Source: Desulfobacteraceae bacterium
GTDB lineage: Bacteria; Desulfobacterota; Desulfobacteria; Desulfobacterales; Desulfosalsimonadaceae
Assembly (NCBI GenBank): GCA_011389935.1
Contig: JAABTJ010000013.1
Coordinates: forward strand, 21,315-85,314
Reading direction: 5' to 3'
DNA: 64,000 nt
This document shows, piece by piece, positions 46,137-55,450 of this stretch. A program made the position numbers and the translations under genes. The notes beneath the pieces were generated by a model. It was not told where the DNA came from. It made no database searches and saw nothing but the letters and a program-made list of their open reading frames with translations. Positions within the stretch are counted from its first letter, which is position 1. Each line of letters opens with the position of its first letter.

Positions 46137-47282
46137 ATGAGTAAAGGCGCATTGGAGGGCATAACGGTTCTGGACTTGTCCAGGCTGCTTCCCGGTCCGT
46201 ATGCATCGATGATCCTGGCGGATCACGGTGCGCGGGTGATTGCCATTGAGGACAGGCGGTTTGCCGGTGAAGCCATGTGGGGAAGCAGCGTAAACCGGAA
46301 CAAGGAGCATATGACCCTTAATCTCAAATCGGACAGGGGGCGCGATATTTTCTTCGAAATGGCAGCGTCCGCCGATGTTATATTGGAAGGGTTCCGCCCC
46401 GGCGTTACCAAGCGGCTGGGCGTGGATTACGAAGCCATCACGAAGATCAATCCGGCAATCATTTACTGCTCAATCACCGGTTACGGCCAGTCCGGGCCGT
46501 ACCGGGACGTGGCCGGCCACGACGTCAATTACCTGAGCGTTGCCGGCGTACTGGACCTGATCGGGGAAGCCGGGAAGGCGCCGGTGATACCGGGCATACA
46601 GATCGCCGACATGGCCGGGGGGGGCATGAATGCGGTCATCGGCATTCTGATGGCGGTCGTGGAGCGTCACAGGACCGGCAAAGGGCAGTATATTGATATT
46701 TCGATGACCGATGGCTGTTTCAGCCTGCTTACCCTTGCTTTCATGCTGCAGCAATTGACCGGGCAGAGGCCGAAGCGATCCGATTTTCTGCTCTCCCATC
46801 GGTACGCCTGCTACAACACTTATGAAACCAGGGACGGACGGTATCTATCCATCGGCGCCGTGGAAAACCGTTTCTGGAAAGTACTGTGCGCGTTTTTCGA
46901 CGCTGCCGAATATACACAATACCAGTATGACGATACCCGGCGAGAGGAAATTATCGATTTTTTCAGGGCGCGCTTCAAGGAGCATCCACTGTCTTACTGG
47001 GAAGAGGCCTTTGCCGGAAAGGACATTTGCTGGGCGCCCGTAAAAACAATGCCGGAAGCCCTGGCCGATCCCCTGTTCCATACCCGGGAAATGGTGGCGG
47101 AAATACAAAGCGCCGGTGATAAACCGTTCAAGGCCCTTGGAACCCCGATCAAGCTTTCCCGCACGCCGGGTAGCGTTCGGACGATCCCCCCCGAATTCGG
47201 ACAGGATACCCGTCGGATTTTAAAACAGATGGGATACTCGGATGCAGATGTGGAAGCGCTTGAAGCAGCGGGCGCCATTTGA
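46137..47282 (+). CDS. Type III (CaiB/BaiF) CoA-transferase
   Basis: 381 aa. The N-terminal VLDLSRLLPGPYASMILADHGA, NLKSDRGRDIF, GFRPGVTKRLGVDYE and SITGYGQSGPYRDVAGHDVNY blocks are typical; the catalytic aspartate is expected in the AGHDVNY region or nearby. It should move CoA between a donor thioester and a free acid, activating the substrate for the enzymes encoded on the other side of the divergent promoter. ATG 46137 follows GGGAGG; an in-frame TTG at 46125 is less likely. The free acid cannot be named. Confidence 0.9.
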   Translation: MSKGALEGITVLDLSRLLPGPYASMILADHGARVIAIEDRRFAGEAMWGSSVNRNKEHMTLNLKSDRGRDIFFEMAASADVILEGFRPGVTKRLGVDYEAITKINPAIIYCSITGYGQSGPYRDVAGHDVNYLSVAGVLDLIGEAGKAPVIPGIQIADMAGGGMNAVIGILMAVVERHRTGKGQYIDISMTDGCFSLLTLAFMLQQLTGQRPKRSDFLLSHRYACYNTYETRDGRYLSIGAVENRFWKVLCAFFDAAEYTQYQYDDTRREEIIDFFRARFKEHPLSYWEEAFAGKDICWAPVKTMPEALADPLFHTREMVAEIQSAGDKPFKALGTPIKLSRTPGSVRTIPPEFGQDTRRILKQMGYSDADVEALEAAGAI

Positions 47283-47375
47283 TCGAAACAACAGGACAAG
47301 GCCGCGGATGCGGCAGCCAGAACCTGGCCATGGCAACGATAACAAAATCAATCCAATTGAGACAGGTATATTTTT

Positions 47376-47993
47376 ATGACGAGCGCACTTGAAAAAGCCA
47401 AGCAGAATCCGGATTCCATGAAGGCAAAAATTTTGCTGGCCGCCAGAAAAATCTTCGGTCAATACGGATTTCACGGAACAACGACCCGGATGATTGCCAA
47501 AGCCGTCAACATCGATATTTCGACCCTTTATTACCACTGGGGGGAAAAGGGGGATCTCTACGAGGCCGTGATCCGGGACATCAACGAGGGGCTCCGGTGC
47601 AAACTCGTGGAGGTCGAGAAAAAGGTCAAGGGAAAGCCCCTTGGGACGAGACTGGAAATCGCCATTGATGAAATGGTGGACTACCTGTTTGAAAACCCGG
47701 AAATATCCAACCTGACGCTGCTTCGGTATTTCATGAAAACCAGGCACGGAAAGATCATGGATTTTCAGGTGCCGGAATATATATCGGACATCGTCTATTC
47801 AATGGGGCTGTCTGAAAACCGGAGAAACGTTTCGCCGGAAGCCAAGATGAAGGTGCTCAATATTATGAACGCCATCCACAATTACGTGTCCGGGGAAAAT
47901 TTTTTCCGCCCCATGCTCGGCCTTGAACGAAAGGAATATATCCTGCAGACCAAGGAAACCCTGAACTTTTTCAACCTGGCCGCCTTTACATGA
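47376..47993 (+). CDS. TetR/AcrR-family transcriptional regulator
   Basis: 205 aa. The N-terminal helix-turn-helix is clear: ILLAARKIFGQYGFHGTTTRMIAKAVNIDISTLYYHWGEKGDLYEAV. The C-terminal ligand-binding half is helical and specific to the protein. Regulators in this position near acyl-CoA genes commonly sense acyl-CoA esters. It lies 93 bp after the CoA-transferase gene in the same direction and is the likely repressor of the divergent fusion-enzyme operon. Confidence 0.9.
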   Translation: MTSALEKAKQNPDSMKAKILLAARKIFGQYGFHGTTTRMIAKAVNIDISTLYYHWGEKGDLYEAVIRDINEGLRCKLVEVEKKVKGKPLGTRLEIAIDEMVDYLFENPEISNLTLLRYFMKTRHGKIMDFQVPEYISDIVYSMGLSENRRNVSPEAKMKVLNIMNAIHNYVSGENFFRPMLGLERKEYILQTKETLNFFNLAAFT

Positions 47994-48067
47994 TGATGGT
48001 CCGGGTTTTTCCGTGAGTTTCTTCTGTCCGGACAGGAGATTCTTTTCAAATACGGCAAAGGTGCCTT

Positions 48068-48307
48068 GTGAAAATCGAGCTTTATCTATATGCCACCCTG
48101 GCAAAATACCTTCCGGAAAACGCCGGATCCCGGAGCGTTACGCTTGACGTCGAAGACAACGCCCGCATTCGGGATGTCGTTGGTCGCCTTACAATACCGG
48201 AAAAGAGCATCAAGCTGGTCTTTGTAAACGGCGTGCATGGACAGATGGATACGGTTGTCGACGATGGCGACCGGGTGGGACTGTTTCCACCGGTCGGCGG
48301 AGGGTAG
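48068..48307 (+). CDS. MoaD/ThiS-like sulfur carrier protein
   Basis: 79 aa beta-grasp protein ending in GG (PPVGGG), which is adenylated and thiocarboxylated by a ThiF/MoeB-type enzyme. It starts with GTG (48068); no ATG is suitably placed. Such proteins supply sulfur for molybdopterin/tungstopterin and are often beside aldehyde:ferredoxin oxidoreductase genes, one of which lies about 0.8 kb away on the other strand. The family usually has about 80 residues. Confidence 0.87.
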   Translation: MKIELYLYATLAKYLPENAGSRSVTLDVEDNARIRDVVGRLTIPEKSIKLVFVNGVHGQMDTVVDDGDRVGLFPPVGGG

Positions 48308-48368
48308 GCGGCGGGGCAAAACAGCAGGTGCGGCGCTGGCGGGGATTGGGACGGATAGACGAAGTTTT

Positions 48369-48983
48369 TTATTCCAGCAGATGAACAAAAAGATGAACCT
48401 GTTCCGACCCGATGGATTCCATGAGTGATTCGGGGTCGGTTTTGTTCCCGTCGAGAAAAACGCGAAGGGACCTGTCCGTGTCGAGTTTGAGAATGTTTTT
48501 CCAGAGGGAGCGGAAGCTTTCCGCGGGCATCCGGGCACCTTTTTCCAGGAGTTTCGGGCCCAGCTGCCTGGCCGTCAGGTTGAACAGTTTTACCGTTATG
48601 CGGATGGTACCTTTTTTTGAAGGAGCGGCATCTTCCGCCTGCATTTCCCCGGGGCGCAATGCCGCATATTCCCCTCCTTTTCTGAATGCCGCTCCGAAAA
48701 GACCGGGCAGGGCGCCTGAGAGAGCAATGGTGGAAGCCCTTGCGATTTTCCAGTTGTCAATGTCATCCACCGGTTTGCCGTCATGCAGAATGGTCTGGAT
48801 ATGGTTGTCAATATAGTCGGCATCCAGCCCCAGTGTTTTTTGCAGCAGTTCCCGGATTGACGCGCCGGCTGGTGCGTCCACTGAAAATCCGTAGCCGGAC
48901 GATACTGTAAAGAGGCCTTTATCCCCCTCCGGCATTTCAATTGTTACGGTGTTCATTCCCGGCTTTGTTTCCATGAATAGCAT
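48369..48983 (-). CDS. Conserved-looking hypothetical protein downstream of aldehyde:ferredoxin oxidoreductase
   Basis: 204 aa as drawn; ATGs at 48974 and 48956 are alternatives and none has a strong ribosome site. The first ~100 residues (TVTIEMPEGDKG, VDAPAGASIRELLQKTLGL, ILHDGKPVDDIDN, then a GLFGAAF segment) suggest a beta-grasp or similar small fold. The second half begins GTIRITVKLFNLTARQLGPKLLEKG, which looks like another alpha/beta unit. I do not recognise the family. It follows the oxidoreductase gene by 85 bp on the same strand, so it may be an accessory or maturation factor. Confidence 0.65.
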   Translation of the reverse strand: MLFMETKPGMNTVTIEMPEGDKGLFTVSSGYGFSVDAPAGASIRELLQKTLGLDADYIDNHIQTILHDGKPVDDIDNWKIARASTIALSGALPGLFGAAFRKGGEYAALRPGEMQAEDAAPSKKGTIRITVKLFNLTARQLGPKLLEKGARMPAESFRSLWKNILKLDTDRSLRVFLDGNKTDPESLMESIGSEQVHLFVHLLE

Positions 48984-49068
48984 GAAATCCGGCGGATACG
49001 ATCGCCTTCAAGAGGTTTGATGATGGTTGCAGAATCCGGCAGAAATCGCCGGATTCTGCAAGAGCGTT

Positions 49069-50808
49069 TTACAAATCCTGAAACACTGAATCGAGTTCTT
49101 CGTCGGTCACCGAAAAAGTGACGTTGTGGGGTTCGAGGGCCTCTTTTTTGAAGTAATCGGGGAGCCGGTCGTCGTTTTTGGTAAAACCCGCCCGCGCATT
49201 GAAGTCCCGCTCCATTTTGGTCACTTTTTTGCCCAGCCCGACGACGTCGTCGGCCGTGAGTGCCAAACCGTGAAACGAATTGACCATGTCGATCATTGCC
49301 TGGAAGGTTTCAGGCTGGTCCAGGGTGGCAAATGCCACAAACAGGCACATGCCCACGGAGTCAATGACCGCAGTGGCGTACTGGAGGTTGCGGGAAAGCT
49401 CGATCTGGCCGGCAGGTGCCAGCGGATCCACCGTTCCGCCGACGCCAAGCAGGTTGGCGGTAACCGAGTATCCTGCCGTATGGTCGGCTCCCATGGGGCT
49501 CGTTGCATAGGTGACGCCGATTCCCTGGACAGCGCGGGGGTCGTACGCCGGCATGGCCTGGTTTTTCACCACGGGCACCCGTTCAACGCCGAACACCTTG
49601 CCTGTAACAGCGGCCCCGCTGCCGAGGATGCGCCCCAGCGGCGTCCCCTTGCCGACTTCCTTGACGAGGTTTATGGCGGCCTCGCCGTCACCGAATTCAG
49701 CAAGTCCCGCATCCATGGCAACGCCGATGGTTGCGCCCATTTCAATGGTGTCGATGCCGTAGTCGTCGTCCAAGCGGTCGAGCGTGGCGATGACATCCAG
49801 GTCGTCGATGCCGCAGTTGCCGCCGTGGGCCCATACGGTTTCATACTCCGGCTGTTTGGTCAGGTAGTGGCCGTCCTTGTCGTGCCATATGCCTGAGCAG
49901 CGGATGACGCACCCCCGGTGGCAGCCGTGCGTGACCTGACCGCCCCGCGATTTCATCATTTCGGCCTGGGTTTCGCCGCTGATGGAAGCGGCGCCGGCAA
50001 ACCGGCCGGTTTTAAAGTTAAAGGTGGGGTATCCGCCGGCTTCGTTGACCACGTTGGTCAGCACGTTGGTTCCGTACGCAGGCAATCCTTCCCCTGTTAC
50101 CGGGTGTTTTTTCAATCCGGCCACAAAGGCCCGGTTGGCGGTTTTGAATTTTTCCGGGTCCTTGGCCGATCTCATGGAGGTGCCGCTGTCGTCGATGACA
50201 ATGACCTTGACCCCCTTTGATCCCATGACGGCGCCGATGCCGCCGCGGGCCGCGTGCCTTGCCGGACGCTGCTCCATATTGGTAAACGCGACCGTTGCCG
50301 AGGACAGCTTCATCTCCCCGGCCTGGCCGATGGAGATGCAGGCGATTTTATCGCCGTATTCCTGCTTCATCTGATCGACCACGTCATAGTTGCCCTTCAT
50401 TTTCAGGCCGGGATCGGAAGTGATCTCAACGCCATCGGCGCTGATGCGGATTTTATAGGATTTGTCTTCGGCGGGTTTTCCTTCGAGAACAACGGCGGCA
50501 TAGCCGAGGCGCGCGATCATCTGGGCGGGCTGCCCGCCGGCGTTGGCCTCCTTGATCCCGCCTGTCAGCGGGCTCTTGCATCCGACGGAAACGCGTCCGG
50601 TCATTGCCCCGGTTGTCCCCCCCAAAAGCCCCGGCGCGATCACCAGCTTGTTTTCTTCGCCCAAGGCATGACAGGTGGGGGGCACCTCCTTGGAAACGAT
50701 TGCGGATGTCAGCCCGCGGCCTCCCAGGCCGGCAAAATCCCCGATCGGTTCCGTTTTGTAGGCAGGTTCGCCGCCGGGGCCCATGTTGATACGCAAGATC
50801 TTGTCCAT
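49069..50808 (-). CDS. aor: Aldehyde:ferredoxin oxidoreductase (tungsten enzyme)
   Basis: 579 aa. The N-terminal domain starts MDKILRINM and has FAGLGGRGLTSAIV and the pterin-binding GGIKEANAGGQPAQMIARLGYAAVV and RHAARGGIGAVMGSKGVK. [4Fe-4S] ligands are likely Cys296, Cys300, Cys304 and Cys488 (DSVGMC); the first spacing is x3 rather than the usual x2. It oxidises aldehydes to acids with reduced ferredoxin as product, or runs in reverse. The length is about 25 residues shorter than classical AOR. The start is supported by AGGAGG. Confidence 0.92.
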   Translation of the reverse strand: MDKILRINMGPGGEPAYKTEPIGDFAGLGGRGLTSAIVSKEVPPTCHALGEENKLVIAPGLLGGTTGAMTGRVSVGCKSPLTGGIKEANAGGQPAQMIARLGYAAVVLEGKPAEDKSYKIRISADGVEITSDPGLKMKGNYDVVDQMKQEYGDKIACISIGQAGEMKLSSATVAFTNMEQRPARHAARGGIGAVMGSKGVKVIVIDDSGTSMRSAKDPEKFKTANRAFVAGLKKHPVTGEGLPAYGTNVLTNVVNEAGGYPTFNFKTGRFAGAASISGETQAEMMKSRGGQVTHGCHRGCVIRCSGIWHDKDGHYLTKQPEYETVWAHGGNCGIDDLDVIATLDRLDDDYGIDTIEMGATIGVAMDAGLAEFGDGEAAINLVKEVGKGTPLGRILGSGAAVTGKVFGVERVPVVKNQAMPAYDPRAVQGIGVTYATSPMGADHTAGYSVTANLLGVGGTVDPLAPAGQIELSRNLQYATAVIDSVGMCLFVAFATLDQPETFQAMIDMVNSFHGLALTADDVVGLGKKVTKMERDFNARAGFTKNDDRLPDYFKKEALEPHNVTFSVTDEELDSVFQDL

Positions 50809-51016
50809 ATCGCACCTCCTGTCAGGATCGGTTTACATGAAAAAAAACATCCACGAACAAACGGTTGCATGTATTTTCGCTGCAATTCCGGCATGAAAAC
50901 CGTTTCGCGTGATCCATGCAGAAAACAGCAGATTCATCCTGCACCTGGACGGGTCGCCCTTACGGGTTAACTATAACGGTTGGAAACGGAAATATCAAAC
51001 AATAAACCCATGGTTT

Positions 51017-51838
51017 TCATCCGGTGTTCATCTTCGGATCTGTGTCTCCGGATTCTTTATTTCCAATTGTTTCCGCAAAATCCGGCGGCCTGCCGTGCTT
51101 GCCGTCTTCATAACATTTGCGCGCATACCAGTCCATCTGTCGGCATATGCCGCGGATGATCCTGACTTCCACCGCCTGCAGCGGAAGGCGTGAAAAAAAG
51201 CGCCGGAAACGGTCCATCCAGTATTCCGGGTTGTCAGGCTGGATGAAACTGATGCGAACCAGCATGTTTTTCAACTGCTCGTACATGGCGTCGAGATCCG
51301 TCCGGAGCGCAAGTTTGGGGAGAAATGGGTCGTTGTTGACCGTGGCGGCATTGAACAGTTCATAACAGACGATCATGACGGCCTGGGCCAGGTTGATGGA
51401 GGAAAACGCGGCCGTGCGGATGGTGACCAGTTCGTGGCAGTTGCGCAGCTCATCATTGGTCAATCCCCGGTCTTCGGGCCCGAAAACAATTGCAACCCGG
51501 TTTTCCCGGCTGACGGGAATCAGGGATTCCGCAATTTTTGCGGGGGTTTTTACCCTTTGGCGGCTTTTACCAAGCCGGGCCGTGGTGCCGACCACGTAGC
51601 CGGCATCGGCCACGGCGCTTTTTAAATCGTCAAATCGCCTCATGGATTGAATGGTATCGGAGGCAGCGTGGGTGGCCAGCACGAGTGCGCGGTCAATATT
51701 GATTTCTTCGGTGGAAACCACGTGAAGCTTTGAAATGCCCATGTTTCGCATGCACCTTGCGACCGATCCGATGTTTTCGGGAAAGCGCGGGAGATGCAGC
51801 ACAATCGTTATATTGTCAAGGTGAATTCTGTTTTCCAT
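51017..51838 (-). CDS. TrmJ-like SPOUT RNA 2'-O-methyltransferase
   Basis: 273 aa. The SpoU/TrmH fold shows ITIVLHLPRFPENIGSVARCMRNMG, VFGPEDRGLTNDELRNC and SSINLAQAVMIVCYELF, the three motifs that build the knotted AdoMet site. TrmJ methylates position 32 of some tRNAs; related enzymes act on rRNA. An extra C-terminal segment follows. The ATG at 51838 lies inside the end of the LysR gene (31-base overlap), so translation is probably coupled. Confidence 0.88.
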   Translation of the reverse strand: MENRIHLDNITIVLHLPRFPENIGSVARCMRNMGISKLHVVSTEEINIDRALVLATHAASDTIQSMRRFDDLKSAVADAGYVVGTTARLGKSRQRVKTPAKIAESLIPVSRENRVAIVFGPEDRGLTNDELRNCHELVTIRTAAFSSINLAQAVMIVCYELFNAATVNNDPFLPKLALRTDLDAMYEQLKNMLVRISFIQPDNPEYWMDRFRRFFSRLPLQAVEVRIIRGICRQMDWYARKCYEDGKHGRPPDFAETIGNKESGDTDPKMNTG

Positions 51839-52722
51839 ACGTCCCTCAGAAAATCCATAAACGCCTCGCACAGGGGCGAATGGGTGCGGTTTTTGTGGTA
51901 GGTCAGGTAAAAATGACGACGCAGATCCATGTCTTTCAGGGGGAGGGCCTCCAGGTTTTTTGCCTTGACATCGTCCGCAACGGCAATTTCCGAAAGGATC
52001 GACACGCCGATACCCGACTTGATTCCCTGTATCACGGATGTCGTGCTCCCAAGCGTTGCGGAAATGGAAAAATCTCCCAGTTCAAGGCCTTTTGCCGCCA
52101 GGTGGTTTTCAAGGGATTGGCGGGTTCCCGATCCCTTCTCCCGTATGATGAAGGGTTCTTTTTGAAGCGCTGCCAGGCGTACGCCCTTTTTCCCCGACCA
52201 CCGGTGGCCGGCGGGAATCACCAGGCGCATGTCATCGGCAAACCATTTTTCCTGGACAATTCCCCCTTGATCCACTTTAGCCCCGACCACGCCGAAATCC
52301 AGACGGTTGTCAAGGACGGCATCGATGACCTGCCTGGTGTCGCCGACCTCGATGGAAAGGGTTACACCAGGATATTTTTGTTTAAAATCACCGATCAGGC
52401 GGGGGAGCAGATACCCCCCCGGAATGGTGCTCCCACCGAGGGCAAGTTTGCCGCTGATCACGCCCATGAAACGGGCCATGGAATCTTCCGCTTCCTCCGC
52501 AAGCCGGATGATCCGCCGGGCATAGGTGTACAAAAGGCTGCCCGCCCCCGTGGGAAGGGTTGTCTTTCCCATCCGGTCGACAAGCCGGCATCCAAAGTGC
52601 TCTTCAAGGTCCTTGATGTGACTGCTGACGGTCGGTTGTGTCAGGTGGACCGCATCAGCGGCCTTTGAAAAGCTTTTGAGATCGATTACCTTTTGAAATA
52701 TTTTCAGCTGCCAGATATCCAT
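51808..52722 (-). CDS. LysR-family regulator, selenium-metabolism type
   Basis: 304 aa. An N-terminal winged helix (FQKVIDLKSFSKAADAVHLTQPTVSSHIKDLE) is joined to a substrate-binding effector domain (SGKLALGGSTIPGGYLLP, GSGTRQSLENHLA). It is of the CysB/CysL-like group and divergent from yedF, an arrangement seen in anaerobes where the regulator is annotated as selenium-associated. The 150-bp intergenic region has a TTGATA...TATCAA dyad (52735-52760) that could be its binding site. Confidence 0.87.
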   Translation of the reverse strand: MDIWQLKIFQKVIDLKSFSKAADAVHLTQPTVSSHIKDLEEHFGCRLVDRMGKTTLPTGAGSLLYTYARRIIRLAEEAEDSMARFMGVISGKLALGGSTIPGGYLLPRLIGDFKQKYPGVTLSIEVGDTRQVIDAVLDNRLDFGVVGAKVDQGGIVQEKWFADDMRLVIPAGHRWSGKKGVRLAALQKEPFIIREKGSGTRQSLENHLAAKGLELGDFSISATLGSTTSVIQGIKSGIGVSILSEIAVADDVKAKNLEALPLKDMDLRRHFYLTYHKNRTHSPLCEAFMDFLRDVWKTEFTLTI

Positions 52723-52734
52723 TGACGTCCCCTA

Positions 52735-52760
52735 TTGATAATTTGAATGACACATATCAA
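52735..52760. promoter_or_regulatory. Candidate LysR binding dyad
   Basis: TTGATA (52735-52740) and TATCAA (52755-52760) are perfect 6-bp arms 14 bases apart, 12 bp upstream of the LysR ATG and in the divergent region with yedF. Confidence 0.35.
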
Positions 52761-52873
52761 CAATCATAGGAAATCGCAATTTGATTTGTCCCCTTGAAAA
52801 AGGATACAGAAGATTCTGACCCGCGTGAACGAAGTTGGATATTTGACCTATAATCGATTGCAGGAAGAGACAT

Positions 52874-53485
52874 ATGAAAGAGATTGATGCAAGGAACCTG
52901 GAGTGCCCGGCCCCTGTATTGCTGACCCGGGATGTGCTTGAAAAGGACAAGCCCCCAAAAGTGAACGTTATCGTAAGCAACGATGCGTCACGGCAGAATG
53001 TGGCACGGTTTTTACAATCCATGGGGTATACCGTAAGCGATAAACCGGTGGGCCGTGATTTTCACGTCACGGGGACCGGCGGCAGCAGCCAGGAAAGTGA
53101 TACGCCGGGGGAGGCGCCTGCCGCTGCTTCTACGGATGAAGGGGCGGCGCGCAGAATCCTGGTCATGATCACCACGGACCGGATGGGATACGGCGACGAT
53201 TCGCTGGGATTGAAATTGATGGCCAACTTTATCCGAACGCTAAAGGAGTTCGGCCCCGACCTGTGGCGGATTGTCTTTGTGAACAGCGGTGTGAAGCACA
53301 CCATTGCATCATCGGACCTGGTTGATGTTCTGCAGAACCTTGAAAATGACGGCGTGAAAATCATGGTCTGCGGTACCTGCCTGGAGCACTATGGCTTGTC
53401 GGATGCAAAACAGGCCGGGGAGACCACCAATATGCTCGACATCGTCACGGCCATGCACCTGGCGGACAAGGTCATAACCCTCTAG
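52874..53485 (+). CDS. yedF: YedF-type selenium/sulfur metabolism protein (TusA + DsrE-like)
   Basis: 203 aa. Residues 1-~75 form a TusA/SirA-like domain with the persulfide cysteine in LECPAPVLLTRDVL. After a linker rich in small and acidic residues, residues ~95-203 form a DsrE-like domain with CGTCLEHYGL. Two-domain proteins of this design occur with selenophosphate-related genes in anaerobes. It probably carries sulfur or selenium atoms in the cytoplasm. ATG follows AGGAAGAG. Confidence 0.88.
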   Translation: MKEIDARNLECPAPVLLTRDVLEKDKPPKVNVIVSNDASRQNVARFLQSMGYTVSDKPVGRDFHVTGTGGSSQESDTPGEAPAAASTDEGAARRILVMITTDRMGYGDDSLGLKLMANFIRTLKEFGPDLWRIVFVNSGVKHTIASSDLVDVLQNLENDGVKIMVCGTCLEHYGLSDAKQAGETTNMLDIVTAMHLADKVITL

Positions 53486-53680
53486 CGGCCGCAGGGTTTC
53501 GCCCTCCGATTCCCTCGACCGCCCATTAGCCTTCCACCCCCTTGATAAACCGCTTCTGAAGAAATAAAAACAATGGAAAAATGCGCTCTATGCGGCGTTT
53601 TTCATCTTTTTGTGTTGAATTGTCATATCGCTATGGTTATGTAATTTCAGATACCGAAACTTCAGCCCGGAGGGAGACCC

Positions 53681-55348
53681 ATGACAGAAAAACTGCTTAT
53701 TATAGGGGGCGTTGCCGGAGGGGCGACAGCCGCCGCCCGTGCCAGGAGGCTTAACGAAAATATACAGATCGTCATGTTTGAACGCGGGCCGTATATCTCT
53801 TTTGCCAATTGCGGACTTCCGTACCACATCGGCGGGGTTATCAAGAAAAGGGATGATCTTTTGGTGACCACCGCGGAAATGTTTCGAAAACGATACGGGG
53901 TGGATGTCCGGGTCAAAACCGAAGTCCTTGCCATCGACCGGAACAGCCGGATCGTTCGGGCAAAAAATATTGAAACCGGGGAAGAATATACCGAATCGTA
54001 CGATTATATCATCCTGTCTCCCGGCGCCGAACCGATCCGGCCCCCGTGCGAAGGCATTGATGCAGAAACGATTTTTACCCTGAGGAACATACCGGATATG
54101 GACCGCATCAATGCGCACGTGGACGAAACCTCTCCTGCGTCGGCCGTTGTGGTCGGCGGCGGTTACATCGGCCTCGAGATGGCGGAAAACCTTGTTTTCA
54201 GGGGAATCAAAACAACGGTCGTCGAAAGGCTCGAGCAGGTCATGTCCCCGCTGGATATGGATATGGCCAATTTTGTCCATGGCCACTTGAAGGAAAAAGG
54301 CGTCGATCTGGTGCTTGGGGACGGCATCTGCGCATTTGAGAAAAAGGACGATCGGTTGACTGTTGTAACGGACGGAGGAACAAGCATTGCGTGCGATATG
54401 GTCGTACTGTCCGTGGGCATAAAACCGGAGACGAGGCTGGCCATGGATGCGGGGCTTACCCTTGGCGAAACAGGGGCCATCCTGGTTGACGCTACCATGC
54501 GCACAAGCGATCCTCTTATCTATGCCGTGGGAGATGCCGTTGAGGTCCATGATTACATTACCGGCAGGAAGACCATCACCGCCCTGGCCGGGCCGGCCAA
54601 CAAGCAGGGACGGATTGCCGCGGACAACGTTATGCGCAGGCCCTCGATCTTTTGCGGAACCCTGGGGACAGCCATTGTCAAAATTTTCGATCTGACGGTG
54701 GCGCAAACCGGTCTGAACGAAAAAATGGCCCGAAAATGGGGTACAGCCTGCCTTGTCAGTTATACCCATTCCGGGTCCCATGCGGGGTATTACCCGGGGG
54801 GGGAGACGATTTCCATAAAACTCCTTTTTTCTCCCCACAATGGCCGGATCCTGGGGGCGCAGATGGTTGGCAAGGACGGCGTGGACAAACGGATCGACGT
54901 GATCGCTACGGCCATATACGCCAAAATGACGGTATTCGACCTGCAAAACCTTGAACTGGCGTATGCACCTCCGTACGGCTCCGCCAAGGATCCCGTCAAT
55001 ATCGCCGGGTATGTGGCATCCAACATTCTGAAAGATGACGTGGAAAATATCCATATCCACGAGTTGAAGGGCCTTGACCCGGACACGTATGTGCTGCTGG
55101 ACGTGCGATCAAGGATTGAGCTGAAAATTTCCGGCCGGATCGAGGGCGCCCTTCACATCCACATCGATGAGTTGCGCGACCGGCTGGAGGAGCTTGAAAG
55201 GGAAAAAACCTATATTACCTATTGCGCGGTCGGCTACAGGGCCTATCTGGCGTACCGGTTGTTGACGCAGAGCGGGTTCAAGGCGAAAAACCTGAGCGGT
55301 GGATATGAAACCTACATGATGGCATCGGGCATCCTGTCTTTCACTTGA
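53681..55348 (+). CDS. CoA-disulfide reductase-like flavoprotein with C-terminal rhodanese domain
   Basis: 555 aa. The FAD fold is IIGGVAGGATAAARARRL, and the single redox-active cysteine Cys44 is in SFANCGLPYHIGG. The NAD(P) site is VVGGGYIGLEMAENL. The dimer domain has AGPANKQGRIAADN. The last ~90 residues are a rhodanese domain with Cys515 in YCAVGYRAY. Homologues reduce CoA-disulfide, CoA-polysulfide or elemental sulfur. A place next to yedF and a thiol peroxidase fits sulfur-redox protection. ATG 53681 follows GGAGGGAGA. Confidence 0.9.
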   Translation: MTEKLLIIGGVAGGATAAARARRLNENIQIVMFERGPYISFANCGLPYHIGGVIKKRDDLLVTTAEMFRKRYGVDVRVKTEVLAIDRNSRIVRAKNIETGEEYTESYDYIILSPGAEPIRPPCEGIDAETIFTLRNIPDMDRINAHVDETSPASAVVVGGGYIGLEMAENLVFRGIKTTVVERLEQVMSPLDMDMANFVHGHLKEKGVDLVLGDGICAFEKKDDRLTVVTDGGTSIACDMVVLSVGIKPETRLAMDAGLTLGETGAILVDATMRTSDPLIYAVGDAVEVHDYITGRKTITALAGPANKQGRIAADNVMRRPSIFCGTLGTAIVKIFDLTVAQTGLNEKMARKWGTACLVSYTHSGSHAGYYPGGETISIKLLFSPHNGRILGAQMVGKDGVDKRIDVIATAIYAKMTVFDLQNLELAYAPPYGSAKDPVNIAGYVASNILKDDVENIHIHELKGLDPDTYVLLDVRSRIELKISGRIEGALHIHIDELRDRLEELEREKTYITYCAVGYRAYLAYRLLTQSGFKAKNLSGGYETYMMASGILSFT

Positions 55349-55450
55349 GCCGGTAAAATTTGTCCCTTTGGATTGACGAACCGGAATTCAGGAATATTTT
55401 TAGTATACAAGCAGCTGCTTGAATTTTCATTTTTAGATAGGAGATAACAA

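Noticed and set aside
39582..47282. Benzylsuccinate (bbs) operon
   Set aside because: The type III CoA-transferase, thiolase and SDR parts are similar in kind, but there is no glycyl-radical synthase, no two-subunit CoA-transferase and no benzylsuccinyl-CoA dehydrogenase, and the domain fusions differ.
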